Shown here piece after piece: positions 24,255 through 37,739 of a stretch of DNA of 64,000 nt (the first letter of the stretch is position 1; each line of letters begins with the position of its first letter). The position numbers and the translations under genes were made by a program. The notes below the pieces were generated by a model. That model had not been told where the DNA came from, made no database searches, and saw nothing but the letters and a program-made list of their open reading frames with translations. Location: assembly GCF_000321225.1 (NCBI RefSeq), contig NW_004450563.1, positions 16,557 to 80,556 of the forward strand, read 5' to 3'. The DNA is from Odobenus rosmarus divergens. Lineage: Eukaryota > Chordata > Mammalia > Carnivora > Odobenidae.

Positions 24255-24745
24255 ATAATAAACACATGCATATTAATAACAGCATTTTTTGTAGTAGCCA
24301 AAAGGTGGAAGCAACCCACGTGTCCAGCAACAGATGAATGGATAAACAAAATGTAGTATGCACATATAATGGAATATTATTCATCCTTAAAAAGGAAATT
24401 CTGACACCTACTACAGCATGGATGAATCTTTAGGACATTCAACTAGGTGAAATGAAACAGTCACAAAAAGACAAATACTTTATGATTTCACTTAGATGAG
24501 GTACCTAGAGTAGTTAGATGCATAGAAACAAAAACTAAATTTGTCGTTGCTAGAAGCTGGGGGTGGGTGTGAGGTGGGGGTTGTTATTTAAAAAGTACAG
24601 ATTTTTGCCAGATAAGAGATGGATGTTGGGAACAGTATCAAAACAATGAATATATCTAATGCCACTGAACTGTGCACTTAAACATGGTTAGATGGTAAAT
24701 TTTATGTTATGTGTATTTTATCACAATTAAAACTTTTAAAAAGAA
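24255..24745 (+). mobile_element. L1 3' end (ORF2 terminus and 3' UTR)
   Basis: Characteristic order: gtagtagccaaaaggtggaa, aacagatgaatggataaaca, aatggaatattattcatcct, cactgaactgtgcacttaaa and an A-rich tail. Old and diverged, with no frame. Confidence 0.85.
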
Positions 24746-25362
24746 GAAATTTACAGTAAAATAATAGATAATTTACATATAAAATAATTTACAGATAAAT
24801 TGCAACATACTTAAGAACAAATTCAGTAGAGGCTGGTAATAATGGTGTAATATTTTTCAGCTACATAATATTAGAAAATAATATTACTCAATCTCTTGTG
24901 TCTCTCTTTCCAAAAATGTCACCAAAGCTGTAATGCCTTATGGATGAAGGTGAGAAAGACCATTCCTTCAAGCAGTTCATATGGCTGCTTCAAGTCTTTG
25001 ATAAGGGATCGGTCTAAGGCAAAATTGAATCAACCTGCGGGCAGGAAGCCTGATTTTAGTTTGCTGCCTCCCCAGTGCAATAATACTGGCCAACATATAT
25101 GTATTATTTTAATAAACACATGCTTGAGACCACACTTGCCTGATGTCGATGTCTCTGAATCTAGAGGAAGGCTCATGTCCTGATGGTTACTAAGTCAGGA
25201 AAGAAAATGCAGGGTTCCAACAGCTAAAAAGAGACAGATTGGACGAGATAAATGGGAGACTCAAGGTTGATTCCAACTGCAATAACCATTTACCAGCTAA
25301 CAGTCATAATCAGTTCATAAGCCAATCAGGGAGATAGATAGATGCTAAAAGCAGAAGGTGAG
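24746..25362. other. No feature recognised
   Basis: A 95-codon frame at 24896-25183 has no resemblance to known proteins. An aataaacacatgcttgag motif near 25110 could belong to an old LTR. Confidence 0.4.
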
Positions 25363-25384
25363 TCTGGAATAAGAACTTATTTTT

Positions 25385-25566
25385 TTTTTTTAAGATTTTA
25401 TTTATTTATTTGACAGAGAGAAAGCACATGAGATGTGGGGAGGGTCAGAGGGAGAAGCAGACTCCCTGCCGAGCAGGGAGCCCGATGCGGGACTCGATCC
25501 AGGGACTCCAGGATCATGACCTGAGCCGAAGGCAGTTGCTTAACCAACTGAGCCACCCAGGTGCCC
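25385..25566 (-). mobile_element. Can-SINE
   Basis: Reversed SINE with a long target duplication, ctggaataagaacttatttt, at about 25363-25382 and 25567-25586. Confidence 0.95.
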
Positions 25567-25672
25567 CTGGAATAAGAACTTATTTTTAAAAAGATACAGA
25601 AGTGAGTGAAATTTATATGATGAGTGTAAATATAAAGGGAAACCTGGAAACTTTTCTGTTGTGATTATTCTT

Positions 25673-25870
25673 TTTTTTTTTTTAAGATTTCATTTATTTG
25701 TTTGAGAGAGAGTGAGCAAGAGAGAGAGCACAAGCTGTGGGGGAGAGGAACAGGGAGAAACAGACTCCCCGCTGAGCAGGGAGCTTGACACAGGGTCAAC
25801 CCTAAGACCCCCAGAATCATGACCTGAGCCGAAGGCAGACGTTTAACCAGCTGAGCCACCCAGGCGCCCC
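25673..25870 (-). mobile_element. Can-SINE
   Basis: Reversed SINE. Flanks tgttgtgattattctt (25657-25672) and tgttgtgagtcgtctt (25871-25886) are its diverged target duplication. Confidence 0.95.
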
Positions 25871-25886
25871 TGTTGTGAGTCGTCTT

Positions 25887-26541
25887 TATCAATATTTACC
25901 TTACACGAGTAGCACATAGGACATGGTGTTTACTTCAGGCTTTTCTTCCTGACATCTAGAAAATAAAGTTGCAGGAAAATTCTCTATACTTCCTTCCCCA
26001 ACCACAGAAATACTTAGTTATCATACTTCTTGGCCCAGAAGGGGACACAATTAGAAACATGATGAAGTTGTTAACAAAGGGTGATACATTAAGAAATATT
26101 TCAGGGAGCTTCAAAAAGAAAAATTGATAGCCCTAAGATAAGTTTGTTTATTCAGGTACTTAAACGATGTTCATCATTGCAGCATCTGGGTGTTTCATGT
26201 CTCAGACAAGCATCATTACTGAAAAAGAGGTAATTTCAACAGCAGAAAGCAAAATAATTGAACAGAATTGTTGCCTGCAGGACTGAATGACCCAAAAACA
26301 ACAAAAACCTTGAATAATGACAATGAGGAATAAAAGAAGAAGGTAAAAATTGTAAGCAAAAGAAGAAAACACTGGATTTAATGATCTTAGCTGGTTACCA
26401 ATTTAGAGTTCTGACGGAGGACTTCCAAATATTATTCTCAAATACTTGATTAACTTGATTAAATAAGAAATAAGGCTGTCTCAGTTAATTTGAACTTTGC
26501 TATTGTCCTGTTATTTATGAGTGCCTCATATCTGAATTACA
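25887..26541. other. No feature recognised
   Basis: AT-rich spacer. Confidence 0.5.
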
Positions 26542-26556
26542 GCATAAGATTATTTT

Positions 26557-26753
26557 ATTTTTTATTTTTTGGTTTTTTTAAAGATTTTATTTATTTGAGA
26601 GAGAGAGAGCAAGGGAGAGCACAAGCAGGGAGGAGAGGGAGAAGCAGGCTCCCCGCGAGCAGGAAGCCCAATGCCAGGCTCGATCCTAGCACCCTGGGAT
26701 CATGACCTGAGCCAAAGGCAGACGCCTAACCAACTGAGCCACCCAGGTGCCCC
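26557..26753 (-). mobile_element. Can-SINE
   Basis: Reversed SINE. Flanks gcataagattatttta (about 26542) and gcagaagattatttta (about 26754) are the target duplication. Confidence 0.95.
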
Positions 26754-26769
26754 GGCAGAAGATTATTTT

Positions 26770-27230
26770 AAAAAAACAAATTTTCTTTACTCTTGAATCC
26801 ATCTTTTAAGACATTGCCATATTAATCTGCCAAGGAATACCTTCCCATTAATGGAATTAAATTAGTTCAACTTTCCTTAAAGAACCTAGATCAGAGGTTG
26901 TAACCAAAGGAACTCCTAATTACATACCTGCATTTTCTTTGCCTTGTTCAGTAAAAAGTTTTTCTTCAGTTGAAAGCCTGTTTGTTTGTTTGTTTTTGTT
27001 TGTTTTGGGTCACTTCTGCAAGCCCAGGGGAATTTAGAATTTCAAGTTTCTTTAGCGCACTGACCCAAATTTCCTTGTCTTATTTTTTAGAATTGCAGTC
27101 CATCCCAATTAGGGCCCTCACTTTGTGTAAAAGACATTCTGAGGCTGATATTTTGTCCACTTTTGGAGCTCTGCAACAGTTTATCTATCTATCGTCTATC
27201 TAATCAATTTATTTAAACAAAAAAAAACTT
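26770..27230. other. No feature recognised
   Basis: Includes a (TTTG)n-like run at about 26980-27006; otherwise unassigned. Confidence 0.45.
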
Positions 27231-29600
27231 AAAAAAACAGTTCACCTATTTTTCTATATCCCTCCAACCCATGCCTCTGGCAAACACCAATCTGTTCTGT
27301 GAATTTGTGAGCTTGGTTTTTGTTTATTTATTTATTTTTAGATTCCACAAATAACAGAGATCAGATAACACTTTATCTTTCTCTGTCTGACTTATTTCAC
27401 TTCACATAGCATCCTCAAGGTTCATCCATATTGTTGCAAATGGCAAGATTTTATTCTTATTAATGGCTAAATAATGTTTCACTATATATAGGTTATTTCC
27501 ATATCTTTGCCACAATAAATAATGTTCCAATGAATATTAGGTGCATATATCTTTTTGAGTCAGTGTTTTATTTTCTCCACACAAATATCCAAAAGTGGGA
27601 TTGCTGGATCATATGGTAGTTCTATTTTTAATTTTTTGAGGAACCTCCATAGTGGCTGTAACATATTACATTCCCACACCAACAGCATACAAGGATTCCT
27701 TTTTCTCCACATCCTTGCCAACACTTGCCATTTCTAGTCTTTGGTAATAGCCATTCTAACAAGTGTGAGGTGAGATCTCACTGCGATTTTGATTTGCATG
27801 GTTAATGATGTAGAGCATCTTTTCATGTACATGCTGGCCATTTGTATGTCTTCTTTGAAAAAATTTGTATTCAGATCTTCTACCCATTTTTGAATCAGAT
27901 TCTTTTTTTTTTGCTATTGAGCTGTATGAGTTCTTTATATATTTTGGATATTAGCCCTTTATCAGATATACAATTTGCAAATATTTTCTTCCATTCAATA
28001 GGTTGCCTTTCATTTTTGTGGATGGTTTCCTTTGTTGTGCAGAGCTTTCCAGTTTGATGTAGTCTCGCTTTTTATTTTTGCTTTTGTTGCTTTTGCTTTT
28101 GGTGTCAGATTCAAAAGTCATGTCAAGGAACTTACTGTTTATGTTTTCTTCCTAGAGCTTGATATCATGTTTATGTTCAAGTCTTTAATCCATTTTGAAT
28201 TAATTTTTCTATAAGGTGTAAGACAGTGGGCCAGTTTCATTGTTTTGTATGTAACTGTCCAATTTTCCCAATAGCAATTGCTGAAGAAACTCATGAAAGA
28301 AATGGGAGAAGACACAAAAAGATGGAAAAACATTCCATGCTCATGGATCAGAAGAATAAACATTGTTAAAATGTCTATGCTACCCAGAACAATCTATACC
28401 TTCAATGCCATCCTGATCAAAATTCCAGTGACATTTTTCAAAGTACTGGAGCAAACAATCCTACAATTTGTGTGGAATCAGAAAAGACCCCAAATCACCA
28501 AGGAAATGTTGAAAAAGAAAAACAAAGCTGGGGGCATCACATTGCCTGATTTCAAGCTATATTACAAAGCAGTGATCACCAAGACACCATGGTACTGGCA
28601 CAAAAACAGACATATAGACCAATGGAACAGAATAGAGAGCCCAGATATGATCAGAAAGGATGAATACCCAACTTTTACATCAACATGGGTGGGACTGGAG
28701 GAGATTATGCTAAGTGAAATAAGTCAAGCCGAGAAAGTCAATTATCATATGGTTTCACTTATTTGTGGAGCATAAGCAATAGCATGGAGGACATTAGGAG
28801 AAGAAGGGAAAAATGAAAGGGGGGAAATCAGAGGGGGAGATGAACCATGAGAGACTGTGGACTCCGACAAACAAACTGAGGGTTTTAGAGGGGAGGAGGG
28901 TGAGGGGATGGGTTAGCCCAGGGATGGGTATTAAGGAGGGCACGTACTGCATGGAACACTGGGTGTTATATGAAAACAATGAATCATGGATCACTACATC
29001 AAAACCTAATGCTGTATTGTATGGTTACTAACATAACATAATAAAATAAAATTAAATTAAAAAAAAAGAAACTGTCCCTTTCTCGTATATTCATGTCTCC
29101 TTTGTCACAAATTAGTTGACATATATGTGTGGGTTTATTTCTGGGCTCTCTATTCTGTTCCATTTATCTATGTGTCTGTTTTTACTCCAATACCATACTG
29201 TTTTAACTACTATAGCTTTGTAATATAGTTTGAAATCCGGGAGTGTGATGTCTCCAGTTTTGTTCTTCCTTCTTAAGATTGCTTAGGGTACTCAGGGTTT
29301 TTTATGGTTCCATACAAATTTCATAATTGTTTGTTCTGTTTCTATAAAAAATGTCATTGGAATTTTGATAGGAATTGCACTGATTCTGTAGATTGTTTTG
29401 GGTAGTGTGGACATCTTAACAATATTAATTCTTCTAATTCATGTGCATGGAATATCCTTCCATGTATTTGTGGCTTCTTCAATATCTTGCATTAATTTCT
29501 TGTGGTTTTCAATATACAAGTCTTTTACAACCTTGGTTAAATTTATTCCTAGGTATTTTATTCTTTTTGATGCAATTGCAAATGGAATTGCACAACAAAT
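27231..29600 (-). mobile_element. L1 3' UTR and ORF2 end, split by another L1
   Basis: Reversed L1: 3' UTR-type sequence with tctgtctgacttatttcact, ttcatccatattgttgcaaa, tgggattgctggatcatatg and ttcccacaccaacagcatac (27235-28291). It resumes after the nested L1 with tgtgtgggtttatttctggg and atttattcctaggtatttta (29074-29600). It is a 5'-truncated old L1 without an intact frame. Confidence 0.9.
28292..29065 (+). mobile_element. Nested L1 3' end, internally deleted
   Basis: Forward L1 inserted into the reversed L1, with target duplication aagaaact at 28284-28291 and 29066-29073. The open frame 28278-28775 holds the ORF2 blocks [38 protein letters not shown] and [18 protein letters not shown]. 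It then jumps at about 28645 from the WNRIESP block directly to the 3' UTR-encoded peptide. The usual ORF2 C-terminal third is therefore missing. The 3' UTR and A-rich tail follow. Dead element. Confidence 0.9.
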
Positions 29601-31260
29601 GTGATGATAGCATAGATTCACAAATATTTGCTAAATGATGAATTGATACAGTCCCTGTATATTAAAATTAATTATTATTTTTCATAAACAGATATGCTTC
29701 TAATAAGTTCCCTGGAAAGTGCTAGTGTTAAGATGTTCTGTGAAATACTCTCTGCAGAAATTATTTCCTATCTATAATGTAGACCCTAAATGCAGTGATG
29801 TGAAATGGTGTTTGATTTTTACCTACTTATGTTTACACTTATATTTTATTCCATAATTTTACTTATATCTGCATAGACATGAAAATATCAAATAATATGG
29901 CAGTGATATTAAGTAAACTGATTGAAGAAGTACTTATTACCCAGCTATGAAATTAGGAATACTCATTGAAAGTTCCTTGAAGACCAAAATACCTCAACGT
30001 AGAAAAATCATTCAGATGACTTCCAAGACACAAGAATATGGTGTGTTTCAGAAAATAGCAGCAAGAGCAACAACAAAAAATATGTTAAGATGACCACAAG
30101 CAGGTGAAATGCCTTTATATTCAGATGACTTTTTATTTTCAAAGAAACATTAGGATCATACATGAAAGTATTTTCTTCACCAACACGTTAATTATAAGCG
30201 ACAGATCTGGAAAGCCCAAGAAGAGTGTGGTGCATTCCCATCAGTTCAGCCTTAAAGAGGTTTTAGGGTTTTTTTGTTTGTTTGTTTTTGTTTTTGTTTT
30301 AATGTAGCAGATTAAAACCATTATGTGCTGTCAAAGTAAACTGTTCTCTTTTCCTTTTTATAGGATGAAAGAGTGAGGCACATTTCTGAGTATGAAAATA
30401 GAACAAACTCTCCTCACTCATCTTTCATAAACTCTGCTTGGAGCTATATAATGCCTGCTGTTTTTTTATAACCATAGATTTGTAGATTCAAAAGTTCAAA
30501 ATGGTTTATTCTTTTATCAGAAAAAAATCAATCTTACAATTTATTTGCTGCCAGCAGTTTGCAATTAGATTTCATTCACTACCACGTGGTTGAAGTAGTC
30601 AATACATGGGTGTGTTAGAAACCGTGTCCACAAACCTGAAAGATATCAACTCATCGTTAAACAGTGAGACTTAAACTGAATTGAACAAATACGCTGAACA
30701 AAAAAGCTAAAAAAAATCTATTTCTCTTTTCAATGCTTAAAACAAAATACTAAAAATATTTAAGGCAGAATCTTCTCAGCTATGTTGTGAGAAATACTGG
30801 TATTTTGGATCAGTGGTAGAGGAAAAAAAATGAAATGGTACGACACAGTAATAAATGTGCTCTAATCTGTAAAATTTGTTGGCCTAGAAAATGAGTTGCA
30901 TAGAAAAAGGTAAGTGATGAGGTGGTTTTGATGGAAAAGAGATTCAGAATCACAATAATAAGGTATATTTTAAATATTTTCCCCTGTAAGTTCTCACTTT
31001 ACTTATAAATTCATTCAAACTATAATCTCAAGAGTTTTGTCTATTTTCCTTTTCCTTTCCAATTAAAAAATTAACAGCAAGAGCAACAACAAAGCTCTGA
31101 AATGATGTTCACTAAATTTCAATTGTCTTGGTGGTACTTAGCGCTCTTTTGGTGGTGAAGTGTTGAGTAATATTTCTTTCTTCTTTTGCTATTCTGTATT
31201 TGCCGCATTTTATCATATTTGTTCTAAGTCTATTTTGACAAAATAAAACATTGTAAATAA
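29601..31260. other. No feature recognised
   Basis: AT-rich with scattered short poly(T)/(GTTT) runs, for example 30265-30300. No gene, RNA or repeat recognised. Confidence 0.45.
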
Positions 31261-33344
31261 AGTTACCTGTGTCCCTCTTCCACATCCTATACCCTTGTAC
31301 TTTATAGTACTAGAAGAAATGCTTAACACACATTGTGTAACTTTCCAGTATCTCTCTTGATTTTTATATGTATGTGTGTGAGTGTAACATATAATATTAC
31401 TTTATGTGAGTTTCATTTAAATATTGAGCACAATATTGCAATTTCCTTTTTTCATCATTTTGCCCTCTATTATATTAATATATGCTATGTTGTTCATTCT
31501 TTTTCTTCTATATACATAGTATTCCACCATAGAGTAGATAAGACATTTTATCTACCTGTGAGCTTATTGATGGACATATAAAATTATTTCCAATTATTTC
31601 TTATTACAAAAGAAACAAAATGGAAATCTTTGTACATATATTTTAGTGCACCTGTGCACCAATTTTTAAAATAGTTTATATGTAGAATAGAATGGCTGGT
31701 TTGAAAGAAATATAATTAATTCACAACTGGTTATTGCCAAATTTTTTCCAAATTATTGTGAGATTTTATACTCTCATAAATACATATGACAATTTCCCCA
31801 AACCCTTTCCAATATGTGATATCAAATTTAAAAAAATTGATCAATATAAATAAGAAATATTATTTTCTTTGCTTCTCAGATTAGTTAAAAAATGTTTGGG
31901 TCATATTCTAATATTTTTATTGGACTCTTGGATTTGTCTTAAGTGAATTGCTTTTCACCAAATCTTGTCATTTTCTTCCTATTGGGATTTGTGTTTTTTC
32001 TTATTGAATTCAGAAATGCTAATAGATAAAAATCATTTGTCTGTTACAGAGTAGCATTATTGTTTCCTAGTCAGCCATAGCTTACCTTTTAACTGTTTTT
32101 ACAATGTCCTTAGTCATGCATAATTTCATAGTTTTGATATAATCAAATACATAAAACTTTATTTTATAAGATTTACTTATGTATTGGATTTAAGAAATCT
32201 TTACTATATATGGGATAGATTCTCTTACACTCTCTTGTGATATTTTTAACTTGTATTTTCTCTAAGTTATTTCCTCCATCTGGAATTATTTTATATAATA
32301 TAAGGACCAAATGTTTTATTCCTTTATGCAAGGACTATTATTCTAACATCATTTACTTAATAGTCTTATTAAGCCCACTGATTTGTAGCATCCCCTCTAC
32401 CAAAATCCTTTGCCTGGGCCTATTTCTAGGCCTTCTATTCTGTTCCACTTGCATATTTTCTTTCTAATCCTGAATCACATTTATAACAAGTTGTGATATC
32501 TGACAAGAAGGAATCTTTTCTTATTCTTTACTCTTCACCCCAGAATTATCTTGCCTACTTTTGTCTCATACTCATGAAGTTTAGGATGTTTGTCTGAGAT
32601 CTACAAGGCATCCTTTTTGAGATTTTTCACTATAATTGCATTGCACTGATAAATTTGGGGAAAATGACTTATTTGCTGTATAAAGTCTGCCATTCATGAA
32701 CTTACTATACACTTCTGTTTATTCAGAGCTTCTTTTGTTCTTCAATACTTCATTTTTATTTCATAAAAAACTTACACATATGTGCCCACTATTTCCTCCT
32801 CAATGTTTTAGTTTATTTTGGAACTGTGAATAGGTAGTTTTTACTACTACATTTTTTTTTTTGGTTATTTGTTAATTGTTGGTCTTATATAAACAAATTT
32901 ACTGAAGGTTCTTGTTAGCTCTAATAATTTATAAATTCTCTTTGATTTTCCTATAGGCAATCAGAGTCTGTAAATAACTATATTTTGTCTTCCTTTAAGA
33001 AATTTTCCCTCGTATTTCTTTTTCTATCATATGTAATTGGCTAGCCATTAGCATTTCAAGTTCAATGTGAGATAATTGAGATTTAGAGGTCATCTTTATC
33101 TTTTTTCAGTCTTTTATTGAAATTTGTAAAAGTGTGATGCTTTCATATGATTTTTAAACAAAAGTTTTGGTATATAGCTTTCATCGGGTCAAGAAAATTC
33201 CCCTGTACTTGTAGTTTGATGAGAATTTAAAAGATGAATTCATAATTAATTCTATTAAACATTTTGATGCTTTTGTCCAAAAGTTTTCTTCATCCTTTTT
33301 ATTTTTATTGTTTCCTTTTCCCTGAATAATCCATTGTCTCCCTT

Positions 33345-33920
33345 TCACTTAACCTCATTTGCAGGAGCTGAGATGGTAGATTCCCCAAAGCCTCCCTCCT
33401 ACAATTGTGCTCGCAGCACCAAGTGCTATAGTAACAGGGTGGGGTCATTGACAGGACCTGTAAGACTTCACTGAGCATATTCACATAGGATTTTATTAAA
33501 GGTATCATATGGCTGGTAAACATAGAGAGGTCCAACAACTTCTGGGCCTGACTCCCAGCATCCTTTCTCAGTTGCAGGATGCTTTAGCTTCAGTTTGTTA
33601 ACCAACAAGATACACACAAAGATGCCTTGGTCTCAAGGAAGCTGTGGTCCAAAGTCAAGTCTTTTGTACCTCACTGGTCATAAAACCAGGCCAGGGAACT
33701 GGTTAAACCAGATGCAAGGAATCAGTCTATATATTTTCAGTAAATAATAGAAACATACTAACTAGTACAGAGTGACTCTAGGTGAATTTTGAACTTTATA
33801 CAACATATTTTAAATTACTAGCTACTACATTTTATCATATCTTTGCTTTGGCCAGGGGTCAGTAGCAGACTTCTAGGAGTCCCTGGGGATAAGCATAGTT
33901 TTATATCAGAGACCAGCCAA
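33345..33920. mobile_element. Unclassified LTR-like insertion in the old L1
   Basis: GC-richer block between reversed L1 segments. It includes ctcccagcatcctttctcag and ggaactggttaaaccagatg. L1-like sequence lies on both sides, so it is an insertion, but the family is not recognised. Confidence 0.4.
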
Positions 33921-34382
33921 AAGTTAATCATGTCCTTACATAGATTGTTTACGATTTCAATGATCTCTTTCTTATTTCATTTAAAAAATAATTACAATAG
34001 AATAAAAGAACATGGTCTATAGGATTGATTTTTTGAAAGATTTTCAGACTTGTCTTAAAGCCTAGATACTGTTTTATTTTCTCACAAATGTTTCTTGTAT
34101 GCTTGAGAAGGATATAGATTCTATAATTGCTAGAACTAGGTAACATAGATATATGTCTTTTAAGCCAATTTGTCAATCAAGTTTTTCAGACCTTTCAAAA
34201 CCTTAGTTCGTCCACATCACCTATCGGTTAGTGAAGTAGGGATGTTAGAGGGATTTCATCATGCTGGATTTGTCCATACCTATCTCAATTCTGTCAAGTT
34301 TTCCTTATATATGTGAAGATATATTATTATGTTCACCTAGGCTATACAGTTTTTTATTATCCTGGTGAATTTAAGGGGTTTT

Positions 34383-34572
34383 TATTTTATTATTTATTTA
34401 TTAGAGAAAGAGAGAGAGAAAGCACACTTGGGGGAGGTGCAGAGACAGAATCTTAAGCAGGCTCCACCTCCAGCACAGAGGGAAGCAGGGCTCCATCTCA
34501 GGACCCTGAGATCATGACCTGAGCTGAAAACAAGAGTCAGTCGCTTAACTGACTGAGCCACCCAGGTGTCCC
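34383..34572 (-). mobile_element. Can-SINE, older
   Basis: Reversed, diverged SINE (agcacagagggaagcagggc; actgactgagccacccaggt). Flanks ttaaggggttttt (34370-34382) and ttaagttgttttt (34573-34585). Confidence 0.92.
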
Positions 34573-35428
34573 TTAAGTTGTTTTTTAAACTACATTGTTA
34601 CCATTTTCCCCTAAAGTATATTTTATATGATAATGACACTAGTACATTCTAAAGTTGTTTTTTTCTTGGTGTATTTTTTCTAATATTTTATATCCAACAT
34701 TTCTGTTTTTTATTTTTTTCATAAAATTACATAGCTATGTCTTTAAAAGTTAATATTAGAAAAACTATCTTTTAACTGGCAACGTAGATTACTTATTTAT
34801 TTGAATTATTTCCCCTATCCCCTATCTTATGTTCTGCTTTTTATTTATCATGTCTTTTTCTATTTCCTTTAACTTTCTTTTACCAGTTTTTTTTTTAATT
34901 GGTAAATGTTTTTCCCTTATTGTTTTGGAGGTTATATACTTAATGCTTACTCTTTTTTAAAAAATAAGTCTTACAAAAGATAAAGCTAATCAGAGTTTCT
35001 ACCTTCCTCTGATCACTTTAAATTTAACCACTTTCTCCTACTATAAATGCTGATTTGGGGACCTACCTTCCAAAGGGATGTATATGCCATTGTCTGGAAG
35101 CACCTCTCCTCTTAATGGTTTTGTAATCCAGTTCTGTTCCCGTTAAATTTTCAATGAATACTTCATGAGATCCCACCTGTGTAAACCTGAATATAAAATG
35201 ATCACATTAATGGCCTGACTGTTTTTTGTTATGTAGCCAGCTTTTGAAGACAATTCACTGTGCCTCTATCTGCTGAATACTATAATGTACAAGTCTCATA
35301 TCACTGTATTTTTGGGTATATTTCACATAAGAATGTCCCTTCCTTTTCTCCTCTATCAACTCCTTTATAGTTCATGAGATTATATAATAACTTCTAAAGT
35401 AATGGAAGTTCTTTTCAAAAATTTTCAC

Positions 35429-35464
35429 CTTTTTTTATTATGTTATGTTAATCACCATACATTA
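35429..35464 (-). mobile_element. 36-base L1 insertion
   Basis: Only the last bases of the carnivoran L1 3' end, reversed (attatgttatgttaatcacc), between perfect aaaaattttcac duplications at 35417-35428 and 35465-35476. Confidence 0.85.
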
Positions 35465-35659
35465 AAAAATTTTCACTTTTAAAAACTGCTGTATGTAATA
35501 GGTAATAATGCATTTAAAAATTGAAATAAATTTATTATGCCAAGATGTGAACATTGCCTTCTAGGCAGTAGTCATATTGCCTTCATTTTATTGATTTGTT
35601 TATTCCCTGTAACCTACCAAATTATGATACATATAGTGATAGGATTGCAACAGTGTTTT

Positions 35660-35853
35660 TTTTGTTTTGTTTTGTTTTTAAGATTTTATTTATTTACCAG
35701 AGAGAGAGCACAGCGGTGGGGGGGAGCAGTAGGCAGAGGGAAAGCAAGCTCCCCACTGAGCAGGGAGCCCGATGGGGGGCTCCATCCCAGGACCCTGGGA
35801 TCCTGACCTGAGCTGAAGGCAGACACTTACCGACTGAGCCACCCAGGTGTCCC
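35660..35853 (-). mobile_element. Can-SINE
   Basis: Reversed SINE with perfect 14-base target duplication tgcaacagtgtttt at 35646-35659 and 35854-35867. The tail contains TTTTG repeats. Confidence 0.95.
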
Positions 35854-35867
35854 TGCAACAGTGTTTT

Positions 35868-37614
35868 AATACTAAAATGTATTCAACATGAGCCATTTGA
35901 GGGAAAAACTAAAATGAAAACCTGTAAGCAGAAGCCTATGTTTTTAATAATAAAAATGTAAATGGAATATATCTGAAGGTATATTCTCACCAATCAAGAA
36001 ACACACTATGCTAACAGCTATAATGGAATGGTTAAAATCCCAGTTTTGAAACCAATGCTTTTAAAATGATCATATTTATCAGTAGTGTATCCAGAATCCT
36101 TTTTTCAAAGATCAATTTTGTTTTGCACTGTTTTTTTTACTTAATAAACAGTTAATATTTCTTACATGAATATATCCTTTTCTCAAGAAAAATCAGAACT
36201 GAATTTTTCAATTAAATGTAATTCAAAAGCTAAATTATTCTCTAAAAAATGCATTAACTTACTACTATAATTTATTTCAGGATCCATTCCACTTATTTTT
36301 GCCTTTGAGGATTGCCTAGTTTTTGCAAAATGGCTGAATATCTGAAATTTGCCAAACATCCTCTCTATTTGTGCCTTTTAAATCAAAATTTCTTTTTTCC
36401 CTCCAATATTTGAGAAATTTTATGTCTCTTCCATTTGTTGATTATATTATTGAACTTTCAACTGAGATTATTGAATAATCTAATTATTCACTAATAAGAA
36501 CCATCCTATATTAACTTGAATTTTTGAAACAGGTTTACTCGGAAGAGAACATGATTTTACTATTCCTAATTGGGAATTTATGACTTCATTTACTGCCTCT
36601 ATGATCTAAAATCTGACTAATCATAAAGGGTATGTTCTACTTAAGAATTTGAAGACTGATATCTCAACTAATTGTGACCAGTTATGAGTAAAAACAAAAT
36701 AAAGTGTTTTTTAAAATATTAATTTGTGTTACTGTGTACAGCATTAAAATCAAGGAAATGTAAATCTCTGCCTTTACCTTCAATATGTTTACAATTTTGC
36801 CAGCAAGATAAGTACTAAATATATAAAAAGTTAAAAAATAATAGAAAGGTAAAAGATAAAATAAAGCAGTCAACAGCAGTAGACATCATTTGACTAGTCA
36901 ACAAGGGAGTGGTAGAGACACAAACTGGCATTAGTTCAAAGGAAGAAAAACTTAAAAACGAAATCTTTTAAGGATGATTATGCCCTGAAACTAAAAGTTA
37001 TTTGCATGTCTAGATACTTTGAGGATGACGAAAGGCAATTTAGTCTAGCTAAAAGATAATACTAGCCTTTGGTAACTGGTAATGAAACAACTTAGCTTGA
37101 AATGTACAACTCATCAATAATTGATGTATGAATATTCCAATCTTTCAGCTTGTGAACTGAATTACTTTTGGTTCATTAACACTACCCTAAAGTCATATAT
37201 TTTAATATGCATTTGGGTGATAGTATTTGAATTGTAAATACTTCCATTCATTTTTTTTACTTTCCTATTTTAGCTTATGTGTAAATTAATTTACTGGCAA
37301 GATAAAGAAAAGTTTCTTCTGCACTGTTTCACCACATAGCTATGAAAGAAGTAGGCTCAAACCATAGCCACTTTATATGAATACTTTAAAATATGACAAC
37401 GGTCATATCTCCTGAACAACATAAGGACTTAGTTAAACCCTCACATAGTTGTATATGTGCAAACATATTTAAACAAGATATGCTTTAATATACTTGAACA
37501 TAAGTGCAGTACTTGAGATTTAATCCAAAATTTGAGATAATCCAGACAACCCCTCTGTACTACAATGCATGGATTAGAGCTATTGTTTTGTTTTAAGAAA
37601 AACTATAGGAAAGA
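35868..37614. other. No feature recognised
   Basis: AT-rich; no repeat or gene recognised. Confidence 0.45.
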
Positions 37615-37735
37615 GGGGGTATATAGAGAGACCAAGATCTACAGGGGTTAAGTAACTTGTCCACAGGTATGGAGCTGTTAGATTGTAAGCTCAGCTAGCT
37701 CTCTATAACTCCAAATTGTATGGTCTCTCTGTTAT
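37615..37735 (-). mobile_element. MIR fragment, reversed
   Basis: ggggttaagtaacttgtcca followed by decayed MIR box sequence ending at about ctctgttatacc. Confidence 0.6.
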
Positions 37736-37739
37736 ACCA

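Larger units (their letters stand above)
31261..35230 (-). mobile_element. Long old L1 (L1M/HAL1-type) in reverse, interrupted
   Basis: T-rich strand with reversed L1 layout: gtattccaccatagagtaga, aatggctggtttgaaagaaa and ttctattctgttccacttgc (3' UTR and ORF2 end), then ORF2 interior around 33950-34370 and further T-rich sequence to about 35230. Heavily diverged. Interrupted by an LTR-like block at 33345-33920 and a SINE at 34383-34572. The outer limits are approximate and it may be more than one element. Confidence 0.6.

Noticed and set aside
28278..28775. 165-codon open frame as a host gene
   Set aside because: It is L1 ORF2 with the standard reverse-transcriptase C-terminal blocks, internally deleted and nested in another L1.
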